NCBI GenBank assembly: GCA_013288205.1
Contig: JABDCH010000010.1
Location: forward strand, 1 to 41,508
Length of the DNA: 41,508 nucleotides
Reading direction: 5' to 3'
From: Bacteroidota bacterium
GTDB taxonomy: Bacteria; Bacteroidota; Bacteroidia; JABEUT01
The position numbers were made by a program, and so were the translations under genes. The notes beneath the pieces were generated by a model. That model made no database searches. It worked only from the letters and a program-made list of their open reading frames with translations, and was not told the DNA's origin. Positions 8,114 through 16,586 of this stretch are shown one piece after another (positions within the stretch are counted from its first letter, which is position 1; each line of letters starts with the position of its first letter).

Positions 8114-9388
8114 TTGAAGAGTAATAGAAAGCATGCTCAAGTATCTTGGCTGCCTGTTTGTATAGTGATATGTATAGTCAATGCGATGGCTATAGATAGT
8201 ACTGCCCAATCATCTAATTTTACGTTACATGATACCATTGCTTCTGCAAAAAAGCGTGATAGCATACGATATGTTCAGAAAGATGCGATGGATGAAATTG
8301 AGAAGGTGGTAAAGCTGAGGGAAAGAGAGCCTGTTGATAGCGAATGCCTTAAACCCGGGAAAATACTTACATCTATTTTTCCTGCTATTGGATATTCATT
8401 ATCCAATGGAGTTACTTTTATATTGGCCACCAACTTTTCATTTTACACCGATAACTCGGCGACTACCAATCTATCCGTAATCAGTCTTAACCCATTATAT
8501 TCGCTTAAACAGCAAACCATCATTCCCGTGATAAGCAGTGTTTGGTTGAGCAATAATAAAATCAATTTATTAGGCGATTATCGCTTTTATCAATACCCCT
8601 CGCTGACTTATGGGCTGGGAGGGAGAAGGTTATTATCGCAGTCCGATTCGGTAGATTACTCCTATATAAAAATCTCCCAGGAAGCGCTTTACCGTATTGT
8701 CCCCAATTTATATGGAGGAGGAGGCTATAACTTAGATTATCATTATAACATCCAGGAGTCGGGCAATAACAGGCAGTATTTCAGGTACACTGACGGAGTT
8801 ACTCAAACTACTTCCTCGGGTTTGGTGGCGCGTTTAAAGTACGATGACAGGGCTAATATTAATAACCCCGAAAATGCCTTTTATGCTGATATTACCTATC
8901 GCGATAACTTAACTGCATTAGGCAGCACAAGCGATTGGCGGGAGGTGGATATTGAGTTTCGGAAATATATAAGATTATCCAAGCATCCGAGAAATATACT
9001 GGCGTTTTGGAACTGGAACGAGTTTACCTATGGACCTTACCGGAATGCGGTACCCTATTTCGACTTGCCCAGTACCGGTTGGGACGAGTATTCCAATTCA
9101 GGCAGAGGCTACATACAAGGTCGGTTCAGAGGGGCTGACATGGTTTACCTGGAAGGAGAGGATAGGTTCGATATATTAAATAATGGGTTATTGGGCGGAG
9201 TTGTATTTTGCAACGGTGAATCGGTACCTAATTATCCTACAACTAAGTTCTCGGTTATCCATGTTGGTAAGGGCATAGGCTTACGGATAAAATTGAATAA
9301 GTATTCCCAAACCAACCTATGCATTGATTATGGATGGGGCGATGGAGGCTCGCAAGGGTTTTTCTTTAATGTGGGAGAGGTGTTTTAA
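8114..9388 (+). CDS. BamA/TamA-like outer-membrane beta-barrel, second tandem paralogue
   Basis: A 424-residue paralogue of the previous gene, again opening at a TTG, with signal peptide MKSNRKHAQVSWLPVCIVIC continuing to STAQ. Shared landmarks include PAIGYSLSNG against PAAGYTLEGG, LGDYRFYQYPSLTYGLG against LGDWRYYSYPSTTYGLG, SGLVARLKYDDRANINNPENA, ILAFWNWNEFTYGP, SGRGYIQGRFRGADMVYLE, and a terminal GFFFNVGEVF. The last strand ending in F is the expected Bam recognition signal. The pair diverges most in the N-terminal linker. The stop codon overlaps the stop of the convergent minus-strand gene ending at 9385. A tandem duplication is evident. Confidence 0.75.
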   Translation: MKSNRKHAQVSWLPVCIVICIVNAMAIDSTAQSSNFTLHDTIASAKKRDSIRYVQKDAMDEIEKVVKLREREPVDSECLKPGKILTSIFPAIGYSLSNGVTFILATNFSFYTDNSATTNLSVISLNPLYSLKQQTIIPVISSVWLSNNKINLLGDYRFYQYPSLTYGLGGRRLLSQSDSVDYSYIKISQEALYRIVPNLYGGGGYNLDYHYNIQESGNNRQYFRYTDGVTQTTSSGLVARLKYDDRANINNPENAFYADITYRDNLTALGSTSDWREVDIEFRKYIRLSKHPRNILAFWNWNEFTYGPYRNAVPYFDLPSTGWDEYSNSGRGYIQGRFRGADMVYLEGEDRFDILNNGLLGGVVFCNGESVPNYPTTKFSVIHVGKGIGLRIKLNKYSQTNLCIDYGWGDGGSQGFFFNVGEVF

Positions 9389-9804
9389 GGGCACTTGCAA
9401 GCATCCTTCTTCGATATATCGTGTACATAAATAACCCTTGTAATGCTATCGAACTGCATACAGATAACATTCAACTGTTTCCCTTTTTTGGTGTCTCCGT
9501 TAAAATTAAACAAGGGATGATGCTGGTTAAAGTCCTGGCTTTGTTTAGAATTCACTTTTCCCACAAGCATGGCTTCCTTTACTTCGCCTGTATCTACCTT
9601 TTCGCATTTCATTTCACAGGTTGCCGTATCGGAATATTGTATCGTTTGGCCGGCTAACTGGTCCAGTTTCAGCATTCCGGGGGTGAGCATCTTGTAATCG
9701 CGGTTGCCGAAGAAAAAGTATACCCCTATCAACCCAATTATTACACCGAACATATAGAGCCTTAATCTTCTCCAAAAACCCGGTTCCAGTTTAAATGCGG
9801 CCAT
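9385..9804 (-). CDS. Membrane-anchored DUF4258-like small protein
   Basis: A 139-residue protein with one transmembrane segment (about residues 15-33) and a periplasmic domain. Cysteines sit at 63, 67, 115, 136 and 138, the last two in a terminal CKCP. The ISDxAxCExxCExxDT-like opening (QYSDTATCEMKCEKVDTGEV) followed by a domain ending in V-I-Y-V-H-D-I resembles the DUF4258 proteins common in Bacteroidota. That similarity is from memory and moderately secure. The paired cysteines may form disulfides or bind a metal. It lies 9 bases downstream of the pyrophosphatase gene on the same strand and is probably co-transcribed with it. Its stop overlaps that of the convergent barrel gene. Confidence 0.6.
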   Translation of the reverse strand: MAAFKLEPGFWRRLRLYMFGVIIGLIGVYFFFGNRDYKMLTPGMLKLDQLAGQTIQYSDTATCEMKCEKVDTGEVKEAMLVGKVNSKQSQDFNQHHPLFNFNGDTKKGKQLNVICMQFDSITRVIYVHDISKKDACKCP

Positions 9805-9813
9805 GATACAATG

Positions 9814-12021
9814 TTACTTGTTTACCTTCTCCATGGCAGAAGCAGGTACAGCCGTCATTACAACGGTTTTGCTGGTTGGCTGAGGAACTAATGCAGTAGC
9901 CGATTGGGTATGCACTGCAATATGGGGAGCGATAATGAGTGATACAATACTCATTAATTTAATCAATATATTCATCGAAGGGCCGGAAGTATCTTTAAAA
10001 GGATCGCCTACTGTGTCGCCGGTTACCGATGCTTTGTGGGGCTCTGATTTTTTGTAGAACATTTCACCATTGATAGAAACCCCTTTTTCAAATGATTTTT
10101 TAGCATTATCCCAGGCTCCGCCTGCATTCGATTGGAAGATGCCCATAAGCACACCGCTTACGGTAACACCGGCTAATAATCCGCCTAATACTTCGGGTCC
10201 GAAGGCGAAACCTACTATTACCGGAACCAATAAAGCAATAGCACCGGGTGCAATCATTTCACGAATAGAAGCCTTGGTGGAGATGGCCACGCATTTTTCA
10301 TATTCGGGCTTGGCTTTATATTCCATAATGCCGGGTATTTCACGAAACTGGCGGCGTACTTCATTTACCATATCCATAGCGGCACGTCCAACAGCGGCAA
10401 TACAGAGTGAAGAGAAAATGAATGGTATCATTCCGCCTACAAATAATCCTGCCAGTACTTGCGCTTTATATATGTCAATGTGTTCAATACCTGCTACGCC
10501 TACAAATGCAGCAAAAAGTGCAAGAGAGGTTAACGCTGCAGATGCGATTGCAAATCCTTTCCCAGTGGCAGCAGTAGTGTTACCAACAGCATCCAGGTTA
10601 TCAGTGCGGTGACGAACTTCCTCCGGTAAACGGCTCATTTCAGCTATTCCGCCTGCATTATCGGCAATCGGACCAAATGCATCGATGGATAATTGCATGG
10701 CCGTAGTGGCCATCATACCTGCTGCTGCTATAGCTACTCCATATACCCCTGCAAAATGATAGGAAACCATAATGCCTGTCGCTAATACAAGGATAGGAGC
10801 AACCGTAGATTCCATACCTACTGATAAACCACCCAAAATATTGGTGGCGTGTCCTGTTCCCGAACGTTTGATAATGGATAGTACAGGACGTTTACCCATA
10901 GCGGTGTAGTATTCAGTAATCATACTCATCAGTGTACCTACTACCAGCCCTGTAATAATGGCGTAATAAACATCCATTGCTGTAAATGGCAGAGCACCCG
11001 CGCGATTCATGTGCATTTCACCTGCAGGAAGCAAATAATTCACTGCAAAATAGGTAGCAATGGCAGTAAGAATAATGGATGACCAGTTACCTAAATTTAA
11101 GGCTTTTTGAACACTCGAGTTTTCACCTTTTATTTTTACAAACCAAGTACCTACAATCGAGAATAATAAACCGATTCCTGCCGTAAACATAGGTAGTATT
11201 ACAGGTGATAATCCTCCGAAATTATCTTTCGAGGCATCAATTTCTTGTCCCAATACCATGGTAGCCAAAATAGTGGCAACGTACGAACCAAATAAATCAG
11301 CTCCCATACCGGCCACATCACCCACGTTATCACCTACGTTATCAGCAATAGTGGCGGGGTTACGCGGGTCATCTTCCGGAATACCGGCTTCAACCTTTCC
11401 CACGAGGTCAGCCCCAACATCGGCTGCTTTGGTATAAATACCTCCCCCCACACGGGCAAATAAGGCAATTGATTCAGCGCCCAACGAAAAACCAGCCAGT
11501 ACTTCAATAGCTCTCTTCATTTCGGATCCTGAAACGGGTGTGCCATGCACAAATACTTGATAGAAAACGATAAACAAGCCACTCAAACCAAGAATGGCAA
11601 GCCCTGCTACACCTAATCCCATTACGCTGCCCCCGGTAAAGGACACTTTAAGAGCTTTTGCAAGACTGGTTCTGGCGGCCTGTGTGGTGCGCACATTGGC
11701 ACGGGTTGCAATACGCATACCAATATAGCCTGCGGTGGCTGATAATACAGCTCCTATACAAAAGGAAATGGCAATAATGGGGCTTGAATCCGGCACAGTA
11801 GTTCCGGACCATGCCAATAAGGCAGCCGTAATAACGACAAATATGCTTAAAATGCTCCATTCGGCTTTCAGAAAAGCCATGGCGCCTTTGGCAATGGCAC
11901 CCGAAAGTTCAATCATGGTGGCATCTCCTGCATCTTGCTTAGTAACCCATGCAGAAGCAAAGACAGTATAAAGTAATGCAATAACGCCGCAAATAGGAAC
12001 CAGATATACAATTACATTCAT
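9814..12021 (-). CDS. hppA: Membrane-bound ion-translocating pyrophosphatase, K+-dependent type
   Basis: A 735-residue polytopic inner-membrane protein that couples PPi hydrolysis to H+ and/or Na+ export. The substrate loops are present: [20 protein letters not shown], then [27 protein letters not shown], and near the end the [12 protein letters not shown] and [14 protein letters not shown] motifs. The [10 protein letters not shown] segment has alanine (A484), not lysine, at the position that separates K+-dependent from K+-independent enzymes, with the accompanying G of the GKG. K+ dependence is therefore expected. Na+ versus H+ specificity cannot be decided by eye. Its length is normal for the K+-dependent class. 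It is divergent from the DUF4199 gene, with a TATATTTG box at 12065-12072. Confidence 0.95.
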   Translation of the reverse strand: MNVIVYLVPICGVIALLYTVFASAWVTKQDAGDATMIELSGAIAKGAMAFLKAEWSILSIFVVITAALLAWSGTTVPDSSPIIAISFCIGAVLSATAGYIGMRIATRANVRTTQAARTSLAKALKVSFTGGSVMGLGVAGLAILGLSGLFIVFYQVFVHGTPVSGSEMKRAIEVLAGFSLGAESIALFARVGGGIYTKAADVGADLVGKVEAGIPEDDPRNPATIADNVGDNVGDVAGMGADLFGSYVATILATMVLGQEIDASKDNFGGLSPVILPMFTAGIGLLFSIVGTWFVKIKGENSSVQKALNLGNWSSIILTAIATYFAVNYLLPAGEMHMNRAGALPFTAMDVYYAIITGLVVGTLMSMITEYYTAMGKRPVLSIIKRSGTGHATNILGGLSVGMESTVAPILVLATGIMVSYHFAGVYGVAIAAAGMMATTAMQLSIDAFGPIADNAGGIAEMSRLPEEVRHRTDNLDAVGNTTAATGKGFAIASAALTSLALFAAFVGVAGIEHIDIYKAQVLAGLFVGGMIPFIFSSLCIAAVGRAAMDMVNEVRRQFREIPGIMEYKAKPEYEKCVAISTKASIREMIAPGAIALLVPVIVGFAFGPEVLGGLLAGVTVSGVLMGIFQSNAGGAWDNAKKSFEKGVSINGEMFYKKSEPHKASVTGDTVGDPFKDTSGPSMNILIKLMSIVSLIIAPHIAVHTQSATALVPQPTSKTVVMTAVPASAMEKVNK

Positions 12022-12064
12022 AATTCAGGTTGATTTTTTAGAATATTTTTTAAAAAAAGGTTTG

Positions 12065-12072
12065 CAAATATA
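12065..12072 (-). promoter_or_regulatory. Candidate -7 box of hppA
   Basis: The minus-strand sequence TATATTTG matches TAnnTTTG about 44 bases upstream of the ATG at 12021. No -33 TTG is seen at standard spacing. Confidence 0.45.
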
Positions 12073-12152
12073 CAGATTCATATAATATAGTAATGAGGGG
12101 ATTTTATGCAACCCGGTCGGATACTTATTGAAAAAGGGCCAATAATGCATTC

Positions 12153-12181
12153 TTTGAGGATAAATTAAGTTTATACATTTG
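12153..12181 (+). promoter_or_regulatory. Bacteroidota-type promoter of the DUF4199 gene
   Basis: TTTG at 12153-12156, a 17-base spacer, then TACATTTG at 12174-12181 gives the canonical -33/-7 pair. Transcription would start near 12188, some 15 bases before the ATG at 12203. The -7 box overlaps the TTG at 12179 that opens the longest frame, which argues that this TTG is not the translation start. Confidence 0.7.
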
Positions 12182-12202
12182 CCTTCTCAATATTGCATTT
12201 AC

Positions 12203-12745
12203 ATGAAAAACATCGTTATAAAATATGGCATCATCTCGGGCTTATGTATGGCAGTTTTACTTTTCATATCCATACCTATAGCCTCCAACGTAGGGTACAA
12301 TGCCATTGGTATGATATTGTTTATAGGTAAAATAGCGGCTTTTATACCCATTTATTTCGCTATTCGCTATTACAGGAAAACAGAAGGAAATGGTATGCTT
12401 ACTTTTTTTAAAGGATTTAATATCGGTATACTTATAGTGGTTATCACCAGCTTGTTTTATGCCTTATCGTGGATAATGCTCTATTATTGGGTTACCCCTG
12501 ATTTTCCTGACAAATATTTCCAGGATTTTGTAGTTGAGTTAAAGTTGCACGGTGCCCAACCGAAAGATATTACCGAAGCTCAGGCTCAGTTTGAGGAATC
12601 AAAGAAGATTTTGGCCAATCCATTTATCAATTTTGCCAGGGCTTTTACAGATGACCAACTTGAATACGGGATTATTATGACCCTTATTTTTGCCCTTATA
12701 TTAAGAAAAAAACCACCTACGTTGGAGTTGGAAAATATAGGATAG
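12203..12745 (+). CDS. DUF4199 family inner-membrane protein
   Basis: A 180-residue protein. I place the start at ATG 12203 (MKNIVIKYGIISGLC), since the upstream TTG lies in the promoter. It has four hydrophobic segments: residues about 7-25, 31-50, 66-86, and a last one near 155-172. A soluble loop (about 90-150) carries LHGAQPKDITEAQAQFE. The N-terminal IKYGxISGL and the FKGFNIGxLI segment match DUF4199 proteins, a Bacteroidota membrane family of unknown function often near glycosyltransferases. It is a single-gene unit, divergent from hppA and convergent with the NHL-propeller gene. The family call is from memory. Confidence 0.72.
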   Translation: MKNIVIKYGIISGLCMAVLLFISIPIASNVGYNAIGMILFIGKIAAFIPIYFAIRYYRKTEGNGMLTFFKGFNIGILIVVITSLFYALSWIMLYYWVTPDFPDKYFQDFVVELKLHGAQPKDITEAQAQFEESKKILANPFINFARAFTDDQLEYGIIMTLIFALILRKKPPTLELENIG

Positions 12746-12765
12746 CACCCCTCTACAAAAGAATA

Positions 12766-14160
12766 TTATTTTTGAATTTCCACTTTCTTAATAATAGGGG
12801 CTACACCTTCCCCGGCTATTTTTAGAATATATACCCCATCCGGGTAATTAGATACATTAAGTGCAATACTGTACTGGTTAGCAAAAGATTGGGTTATCAG
12901 CTCTTGCCCTTGAATAGTATATAGAGATAAGATTCCTTTATTTAATGAAGGAGTGGGTGTCAGTTCTATATTTAGCTGGTTTTTAGCCGGATTTGGAAAA
13001 ACGGAGGCGTAATTTTGGTTTTCTTTTTCATCTCCTATTCCCAAAACACCTCCCACATCGGCTACTTTTCGGATAACATTATTCAGCCAATCAGGTATAT
13101 ACATATTCCCATACGAATCGAATGCTACCTGGTCGGGATGATTTAATTCTGCCTTAATAGCTGGTCCGCCATCACCCGAATAGCCTGTTTTCCCATTTCC
13201 TGCTATAGTCATTATAATTCCAGCGGTATTTATTTCGCGTACGCATTCATTACCGGCATCAGATATATAGATATTGTTCGTAGCATCTAAGCTTACGCCG
13301 GAAATATCAGTGCTAAATTCTGCGTTTATAGCAGGTCCGCCATCGCCACTATATCCATATACTCCTCCTAGTCCGGCTATGGTATTAATAATTCCGGTGT
13401 TCTTCGAAACCTTCCGGATACAACCATTATTCATATCAGCTATATATACATTTCCCGTATCATCCAATGCTATACTATTCGGATAGTCTAATTGTGCATT
13501 GGTGGCGGGGCCTCCGTCACCTGAATACCCCTGAGCGCCGTCTCCGGCTATGGTTTGTATAGTCCCTTTGGATATATTCACTTCCCGTATCCTGTTATTG
13601 TTAGCGTCAGCAATATATAAGTTGCCTTGTTTGTCAAAAGCCAAGCCTGTAGGGTCATATAATTCCGTAGAATCTAATGGATGATTGTCGCCGTTATAGT
13701 TACTAATAAAAGTACCGACAAGGGTACTTATTTTACCACTTTTTGCATTAATTTCCCGTACACGACTATTGCCGTAGTCGGCAACAAATATATTGCCTGT
13801 ATCATCTATTACTATCCCCTTCGGCCAGTTCAATTGTTCAGAAGTTGCCAATTTCCCATCTCCTATATATCCCTGTTTGGTTGCTTCACCAGCAATTGTT
13901 GTAACTATACCTGCAATATTGACTTTCCGGATAACATCATTCTGTTGGTCAGAAATATAATAATTCCCCGCTGCATCAAAAACCACATTGCTCGGATTAT
14001 TCAAATTTGCAAGGGTTGCCTGCCCTCCATCTCCAAAAAAGCTAGGAGTCCCGGTTCCTGCAACCGTAATAATAATTTGTGCGGGTGCACTAATTACGGC
14101 AGAGATAAGTATGTATCCTGTAAAAAAAGTAATCCTACAAAGATTCATGTGAAGGGGCAT
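12766..14160 (-). CDS. Secreted NHL six-blade propeller protein with T9SS sorting domain
   Basis: A 464-residue protein: signal peptide ending VISAPAQ, then six NHL-type blades (about residues 30-365). Their repeated motifs are (I/V)AG-x-G-x2-GYSGDGGPA, LxxPxxIAxDxxGNxYIAD and N-x-x-I-RKV. A C-terminal T9SS type A sorting domain follows (about 383-464), with VFPNPAKNQLNIEL, LYTIQGQ, and NYPDGVYILKI leading to a final IIKKVEIQK. The product should cross the outer membrane by T9SS and be attached to the surface or released. NHL propellers bind proteins or ligands and can be enzymatic; no catalytic residues are assigned. The start may be ATG 14160 or the next ATG at 14148. No TAnnTTTG box is seen upstream. 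Confidence 0.88.
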   Translation of the reverse strand: MPLHMNLCRITFFTGYILISAVISAPAQIIITVAGTGTPSFFGDGGQATLANLNNPSNVVFDAAGNYYISDQQNDVIRKVNIAGIVTTIAGEATKQGYIGDGKLATSEQLNWPKGIVIDDTGNIFVADYGNSRVREINAKSGKISTLVGTFISNYNGDNHPLDSTELYDPTGLAFDKQGNLYIADANNNRIREVNISKGTIQTIAGDGAQGYSGDGGPATNAQLDYPNSIALDDTGNVYIADMNNGCIRKVSKNTGIINTIAGLGGVYGYSGDGGPAINAEFSTDISGVSLDATNNIYISDAGNECVREINTAGIIMTIAGNGKTGYSGDGGPAIKAELNHPDQVAFDSYGNMYIPDWLNNVIRKVADVGGVLGIGDEKENQNYASVFPNPAKNQLNIELTPTPSLNKGILSLYTIQGQELITQSFANQYSIALNVSNYPDGVYILKIAGEGVAPIIKKVEIQK

Positions 14161-14241
14161 GAATCGTAAAGGTATACTTTTTATTTTAAAGTGGAACTGC
14201 TACAATAAATTATAGTATAAATAATGGATATTTTTTTGGAA

Positions 14242-14970
14242 TTATTCTCCATGCTGAACCTTTCCCACACCGCCGCTGGTATTTTCCATCACTTTGGCAG
14301 GGCCGTAATAGGTTAATCCTCCTATGCCATTCACATTCAGGTATATTTCACTATCAGCATATACATTGGCAGCGCCAACTCCGCTAACGGTAGCATGCAG
14401 AACATTCACTCTAAAGTTTTGTGCTTTCAGCGCACCAACTCCATTATCTTCTATCGTTGCAAAGTGGGCTTTTCCGGCAATGGTTAAGGCTCCAACTCCG
14501 TTCTCCGAGGCAGTTACCGAGTCGGCATGAATCAATAAATCGCTGGCTCCAACTCCGTCCGATTCGTATGTAAACCGGGAGGTTGTAATGGTATCTGCGG
14601 ATTCTATTTTCCCTACCGATTCAGTTTCTATGGCATCTATATGCTTAAAGGTAACATATATTTCCGTTTTCCGATGGCCTAAACTAGTAGTATGGTTTTC
14701 AACGGTATCCATAATAACAAGCGTGTTACCTTCATTAGTCACTTTTAAATCGCTGGGGTACTGACCTTTCACCACCACGCTCTCACTTGTTCCCTGCTGA
14801 AGGATAATATCGAACACGCCATTAGCTTTAATAGCATTGAACGATGTAACAGGCATATTTTTTCCTTCCGCCGGAAGGGTAGTGTACTTTACATTGGAAC
14901 CTACACCAATAACACATGAGGAAACTACAATAGCAATAACTAATGTAGCAAAGAGGAATTTAGTTTTCAT
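14242..14970 (-). CDS. GIN-domain (DUF2807) lipoprotein
   Basis: A 242-residue probable lipoprotein with a VVSSC lipobox at C19. The mature part begins NMPVTSFNAIKANGVFDIILQQG, the standard opening of the DUF2807 'head GIN' domain, with SVVVKGQYPSDLKVTNEGNTLVI following. The remainder is a right-handed beta-helix-like run with recurrent G-V-G-A steps (DGVGASDL, NGVGALTI, NGVGALKA, SGVGAANV, NGIGGLTY, GGVGKVQHGE). The family is widespread in Bacteroidota, is likely an adhesin-like or envelope structure, and has no established enzymatic role. The flavin reductase gene ends 49 bases upstream on the same strand, so co-transcription is possible. Confidence 0.82.
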   Translation of the reverse strand: MKTKFLFATLVIAIVVSSCVIGVGSNVKYTTLPAEGKNMPVTSFNAIKANGVFDIILQQGTSESVVVKGQYPSDLKVTNEGNTLVIMDTVENHTTSLGHRKTEIYVTFKHIDAIETESVGKIESADTITTSRFTYESDGVGASDLLIHADSVTASENGVGALTIAGKAHFATIEDNGVGALKAQNFRVNVLHATVSGVGAANVYADSEIYLNVNGIGGLTYYGPAKVMENTSGGVGKVQHGE

Positions 14971-15019
14971 AATTTTATTTTTTGATATTTACCCTATGAC
15001 GTAAAGGTAACAGGAAAAG

Positions 15020-15880
15020 TTACAATCCCGCTAATAACATCTTCCACGCCTCTTCTATTTGGCTTTGTTCTAACAGTTTGTGCGCTTCTTTGTGCAATTC
15101 CACTCCTGTCAGTTTAACAGAGTTATTTGCCGCATATTTTTTCACATCCTCATCTGATGGCAAATGGGTAACGTTACCCAATTTACCTAAATCATTACCC
15201 GTTAATATGCTGCTATTTCGTATGGATGCAGGCAATGCATCTACCCCGATACCGAGATTAGCCATCGGCTGAACTTGTTCGAACAAAGCCGCACCGGAAG
15301 CCCTGCAATAATAATTACCACCCATACGGCCCACTAAATCAATCTTATTGGGGTCTATTTTTTTATCTGCATTCAAAATATCTTCGCTGATATGCACTAA
15401 TATGATTTCACAGATAATCAGGTTACCGGAACCGCCACCTGTACCCATTTGTTTTACTTCAAGCACTTTACATTCCATTTGTACCGGAGATTCCTTTACC
15501 CGGAAAGGCCTTATTTTATCTGATGCAATAGGCGTAAAACCTGATTTAATGAATTCATTTACTCCCCTGGGGTATTCAGCGCTGGCAAGCGAAGCCTGCT
15601 GAACCATATTGTACGATACTGCATTTATCACTACCTCAGGCACTTCCAACACATTCTCCACCGTATTTTTTACTTGCCCGGTTCTGCCCGAACGTGCCGG
15701 AGAAAACACCGCAACAGGGGGATTAGAACCAAAAATATTAAAGAAGCTGAAAGGACTTAAATTAGGATTACCCTGAGCATCTATAGTGCTGGCAAAGCAT
15801 ATAGGCCGGGGGCCTACGGCTGAAACCAGGTGGCTATGCAATATATTCTGGGGGGTATCTGAAGGAGAAATGGTGAGCAT
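15020..15880 (-). CDS. Flavin reductase-like FMN-binding protein
   Basis: A 286-residue cytosolic protein. Residues about 1-200 carry the split-barrel flavin reductase signature: VSAVGPRPICFASTIDAQGNPNLSPFSFFN and NPPVAVFSPARSGRTGQVKNT, then VINAVSYNMVQQ and GEIILVHI-like strands. These bind FMN and NAD(P)H. The last 85 residues form a helical C-terminal extension seen in the longer family members. A likely role is reducing flavin for a partner oxygenase or reductase; no partner is next door. Upstream lie a TATTTTTG -7 box and a perfect 18-bp palindrome, suggesting repressor control. Confidence 0.85.
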   Translation of the reverse strand: MLTISPSDTPQNILHSHLVSAVGPRPICFASTIDAQGNPNLSPFSFFNIFGSNPPVAVFSPARSGRTGQVKNTVENVLEVPEVVINAVSYNMVQQASLASAEYPRGVNEFIKSGFTPIASDKIRPFRVKESPVQMECKVLEVKQMGTGGGSGNLIICEIILVHISEDILNADKKIDPNKIDLVGRMGGNYYCRASGAALFEQVQPMANLGIGVDALPASIRNSSILTGNDLGKLGNVTHLPSDEDVKKYAANNSVKLTGVELHKEAHKLLEQSQIEEAWKMLLAGL

Positions 15881-15901
15881 AGTTTAGATTTTGAATAACA
15901 G

Positions 15902-15909
15902 CAAAAATA
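15902..15909 (-). promoter_or_regulatory. Candidate -7 box of the flavin reductase gene
   Basis: The minus-strand sequence TATTTTTG matches TAnnTTTG, 21 bases upstream of the ATG at 15880. The usual -33 TTG is missing; the upstream spacer is instead filled by the 15912-15929 palindrome. Confidence 0.45.
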
Positions 15910-15911
15910 TA

Positions 15912-15929
15912 ATGTGTATCGATACACAT
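15912..15929. promoter_or_regulatory. Perfect 18-bp palindrome, candidate operator
   Basis: ATGTGTATCGATACACAT is its own reverse complement over all 18 bases. It lies 2 bases upstream of the candidate -7 box of the flavin reductase gene, exactly where a repressor would block RNA polymerase. With no loop and no T-run it is not a terminator for the upstream gene. Confidence 0.55.
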
Positions 15930-15945
15930 GGACATTTATATGAAA

Positions 15946-16542
15946 CTAATTTATATTTGGCGTATAAACATTAATAAAGGCTTGTTCACCTTTTCTATTA
16001 GTTAATTTTCCAGTTTCAAATTTGCTAATTATTTTTTCTGCCCCTGCTTTTAAATCATCATAAAAATCCTCAAGGATAAGTATCAAAAATCCTTGAGGAA
16101 TTTCTTGCAAATGTTTGGTGGTATCTTTAATAGATTCTCTTCTTGTAGTAAACATTATCCCATTTCTTGGACGCAGTTGATGAACCATAGCACATCTTAA
16201 GTTCTCGTATAAGTAGAACTTGTTGTTAGCTTTAGTAAATGGAGCATAGCTGTTAGGGAATAGCTTCTTTATCGCGATATTAAACCTGGTTTCAACAATT
16301 TTCTTTTTTTTCATTCTACTTGTATCAAAAGGTAATTCATCATAACATGCTCCTAAGAATTCAATACAAACAACAATTGGGAGAAATTTTATGTATGGCG
16401 ATATTTGTATATAGGTTTTAGAGTCCTTATTATCGAGAGGATATACTAGTCCATCCATTTCGCCAATGATAATGGATCTAATTCCCTTAATAATGGAATA
16501 GGTTGTGCTGTCCATTTCTATTTTAGGCGATTCCATACTCAT
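15946..16542 (-). CDS. Unknown protein with HEPN-like R-x4-H motif
   Basis: A 198-residue protein I do not recognise by name. It has no signal peptide. It is predicted to be mostly alpha-helical, with helices around residues 12-28, 48-68, 80-95, 108-122 and 145-172. [13 protein letters not shown] contains R116-x4-H121, the spacing of the catalytic motif in HEPN ribonucleases and nucleotidyl-transfer-associated proteins, and it lies in a helix as in that fold. The residue after R is Cys rather than the usual polar N/D/H, so activity is uncertain. No partner antitoxin or MNT gene is adjacent. The gene diverges from icmF across 44 bp. The start is at ATG 16542; the ATG at residue 3 is also possible. 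Confidence 0.55.
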   Translation of the reverse strand: MSMESPKIEMDSTTYSIIKGIRSIIIGEMDGLVYPLDNKDSKTYIQISPYIKFLPIVVCIEFLGACYDELPFDTSRMKKKKIVETRFNIAIKKLFPNSYAPFTKANNKFYLYENLRCAMVHQLRPRNGIMFTTRRESIKDTTKHLQEIPQGFLILILEDFYDDLKAGAEKIISKFETGKLTNRKGEQAFINVYTPNIN

Positions 16543-16549
16543 TTACCTA

Positions 16550-16557
16550 CAAAGTTA
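16550..16557 (-). promoter_or_regulatory. Candidate -7 box of the HEPN-like gene
   Basis: The minus-strand sequence TAACTTTG matches TAnnTTTG and ends only 7 bases from the ATG at 16542, which would make the mRNA leaderless or nearly so. It lies back to back with the opposing icmF box. Confidence 0.4.
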
Positions 16558-16558
16558 G

Positions 16559-16566
16559 TACATTTG
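16559..16566 (+). promoter_or_regulatory. Candidate -7 box of icmF
   Basis: TACATTTG matches TAnnTTTG, 20 bases upstream of the ATG at 16587. It is separated by one base from the opposing TAACTTTG box, so the two polymerases would compete for the same site. Confidence 0.45.
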
Positions 16567-16586
16567 CGATTCATACGCTGACTATT

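Noticed and set aside
10070-10612. A 180-codon open frame opposite hppA
   Set aside because: It is the shadow of a conserved coding sequence on the other strand; it has no signal, family motif or promoter of its own.
13681-14169. A 162-codon plus-strand frame opposite the NHL-propeller gene
   Set aside because: It mirrors the periodic repeat structure of the NHL blades and carries no motif of its own.
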